Below, in pieces: positions 4,946-5,336 of a stretch of 5,336 bases of DNA. Each line of letters starts with the position of its first letter. Position 1 is the first letter of the stretch. The notes below the pieces were generated by a model. The model made no database searches. It was given only the letters and a program-made list of their open reading frames with translations, and was not told the origin of the DNA. Source of the stretch: Myroides sp. (GTDB lineage: Bacteria; Bacteroidota; Bacteroidia; Flavobacteriales; Flavobacteriaceae); the NCBI GenBank assembly GCA_018384465.1, contig JAHAYQ010000266.1, positions 1 to 5,336 on the forward strand, in the 5' to 3' direction. A program made the translations under genes and the position numbers.

Positions 4946-5336
4946 GACAAGGTAATTTGGTGGTTAAACAATGTTTTTAAACGTTGGTCGTGTGTTACAA
5001 TTATTAATGATGATTGGTATTCTTTTGCCAGATCGCTCAACAATCGAGCTACAATTAAGGCATTTTCATCATCTAAACTCGATGTGGGTTCATCTGCCAA
5101 AATTACCGACGGATTGTTTATTAAGGCTCTGGCGATATTTACACGCTGTTGCTGCCCAATACTTAACTGATTGGGCAATTTGTGTACGTGTTCCTTCAAC
5201 CCTAAATTATCTAAAATGCTTAACGCTTTTTCTTTAGCCTTTGATTTTTTAGCGATCCAAGATGCCAACACAACGTTATCTAACACAGAAAGTGCTTCAA
5301 TAAAAAACGATTTTTGTAAAATCATTCCGATCGATT
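4942..5336 (-). CDS. ABC transporter ATP-binding protein (LolD/MacB-like), N-terminus outside the window
   Basis: The frame stays open to the right edge, so this is the C-terminal part (about 131 residues) of an ATPase. The Met at 5325 is internal: it sits in the Q-loop (SIGMILQKSFFIEALSVLDNV), and Walker A must lie upstream, off the window. Visible motifs are the Q-loop, the ABC signature LSIGQQQRVNIARAL, Walker B VILADEP with the D-loop SSLD, and the switch histidine in IIVTHD. These place it with the LolD/MacB/FtsE group that drives FtsX-type permeases. The signature is LSIGQ where LSGGQ is usual, a tolerated variation. It overlaps the permease gene by 4 nt (ATGA) and is the natural energy source for it. 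Its C-terminus is short, ending soon after the H-loop. It is the most upstream gene of the operon that can be seen; the operon may begin further right. Confidence 0.93.
   Translation of the reverse strand, partial: SIGMILQKSFFIEALSVLDNVVLASWIAKKSKAKEKALSILDNLGLKEHVHKLPNQLSIGQQQRVNIARALINNPSVILADEPTSSLDDENALIVARLLSDLAKEYQSSLIIVTHDQRLKTLFNHQITLS

Noticed and set aside
4971..5237. Plus-strand open frame of 88 codons antisense to the ATPase
   Set aside because: The minus strand shows the signature, Walker B and H-loop in one frame, so the plus-strand frame is a shadow.
5323..5325. ATG at 5325-5323 as the true start of the ATPase
   Set aside because: It falls in the Q-loop and would give a protein without Walker A. 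The frame continues open to the window edge, so the gene is cut by the window and not truncated in the genome.

Overview
The window comes from a low-GC member of the Bacteroidota, most likely a Flavobacteriaceae genome. This rests on AT-rich codon use, a probable TTTG / TAnnTTTG-type promoter, the protein styles (a RarA starting PLAERIRPKTL, a YjjG-type HAD phosphatase, a CFFCGNAGPE protein), and a GC-rich intergenic element ending in AGCCCGACCCG that resembles repeats I remember from flavobacterial genomes. No species can be named from the sequence.

Layout. Positions 1-506 (minus strand) hold the N-terminal 168 codons of an unrecognised lipoprotein that runs off the left edge. A 76-bp divergent spacer (507-582) carries a good promoter candidate for rarA, placed so close to the start codon that the mRNA would be nearly leaderless. 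rarA (583-1860, plus strand) is a complete, ordinary replication-associated AAA+ ATPase gene. Positions 1861-2095 contain no gene. They hold a heptanucleotide tandem repeat starting right after the rarA stop, then an element of about 115 bp at about 58% GC that looks like a dispersed intergenic repeat. A rho-independent terminator at about 2096-2134 ends the minus-strand operon arriving from the right.

From 5336 down to 2136 on the minus strand, five genes are packed with overlaps or almost no gap: an ABC ATPase (its Walker A half lies outside the window), an FtsX/MacB-type permease with a striking histidine-rich extracytoplasmic insert, a small exported DUF3299-like protein with a CxxC motif, a YjjG-type HAD nucleotidase, and a small secreted Cys-containing protein of unknown function. 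Junctions are a 4-nt overlap, an 8-nt overlap, a 1-nt overlap and a 2-nt gap, so co-transcription and translational coupling are very likely.

The most interesting content is this operon. ATPase + His-rich permease + DUF3299-like exported protein matches, as I recall it, the layout of zinc-linked ABC loci of Proteobacteria (Vibrio cholerae zrgABCDE, Pseudomonas aeruginosa PA4063-PA4066). The inference is a Bacteroidota version of a metal-handling (probably zinc) ABC system, with two extra genes appended. Its promoter, and any Zur-type operator, lies beyond the right edge.
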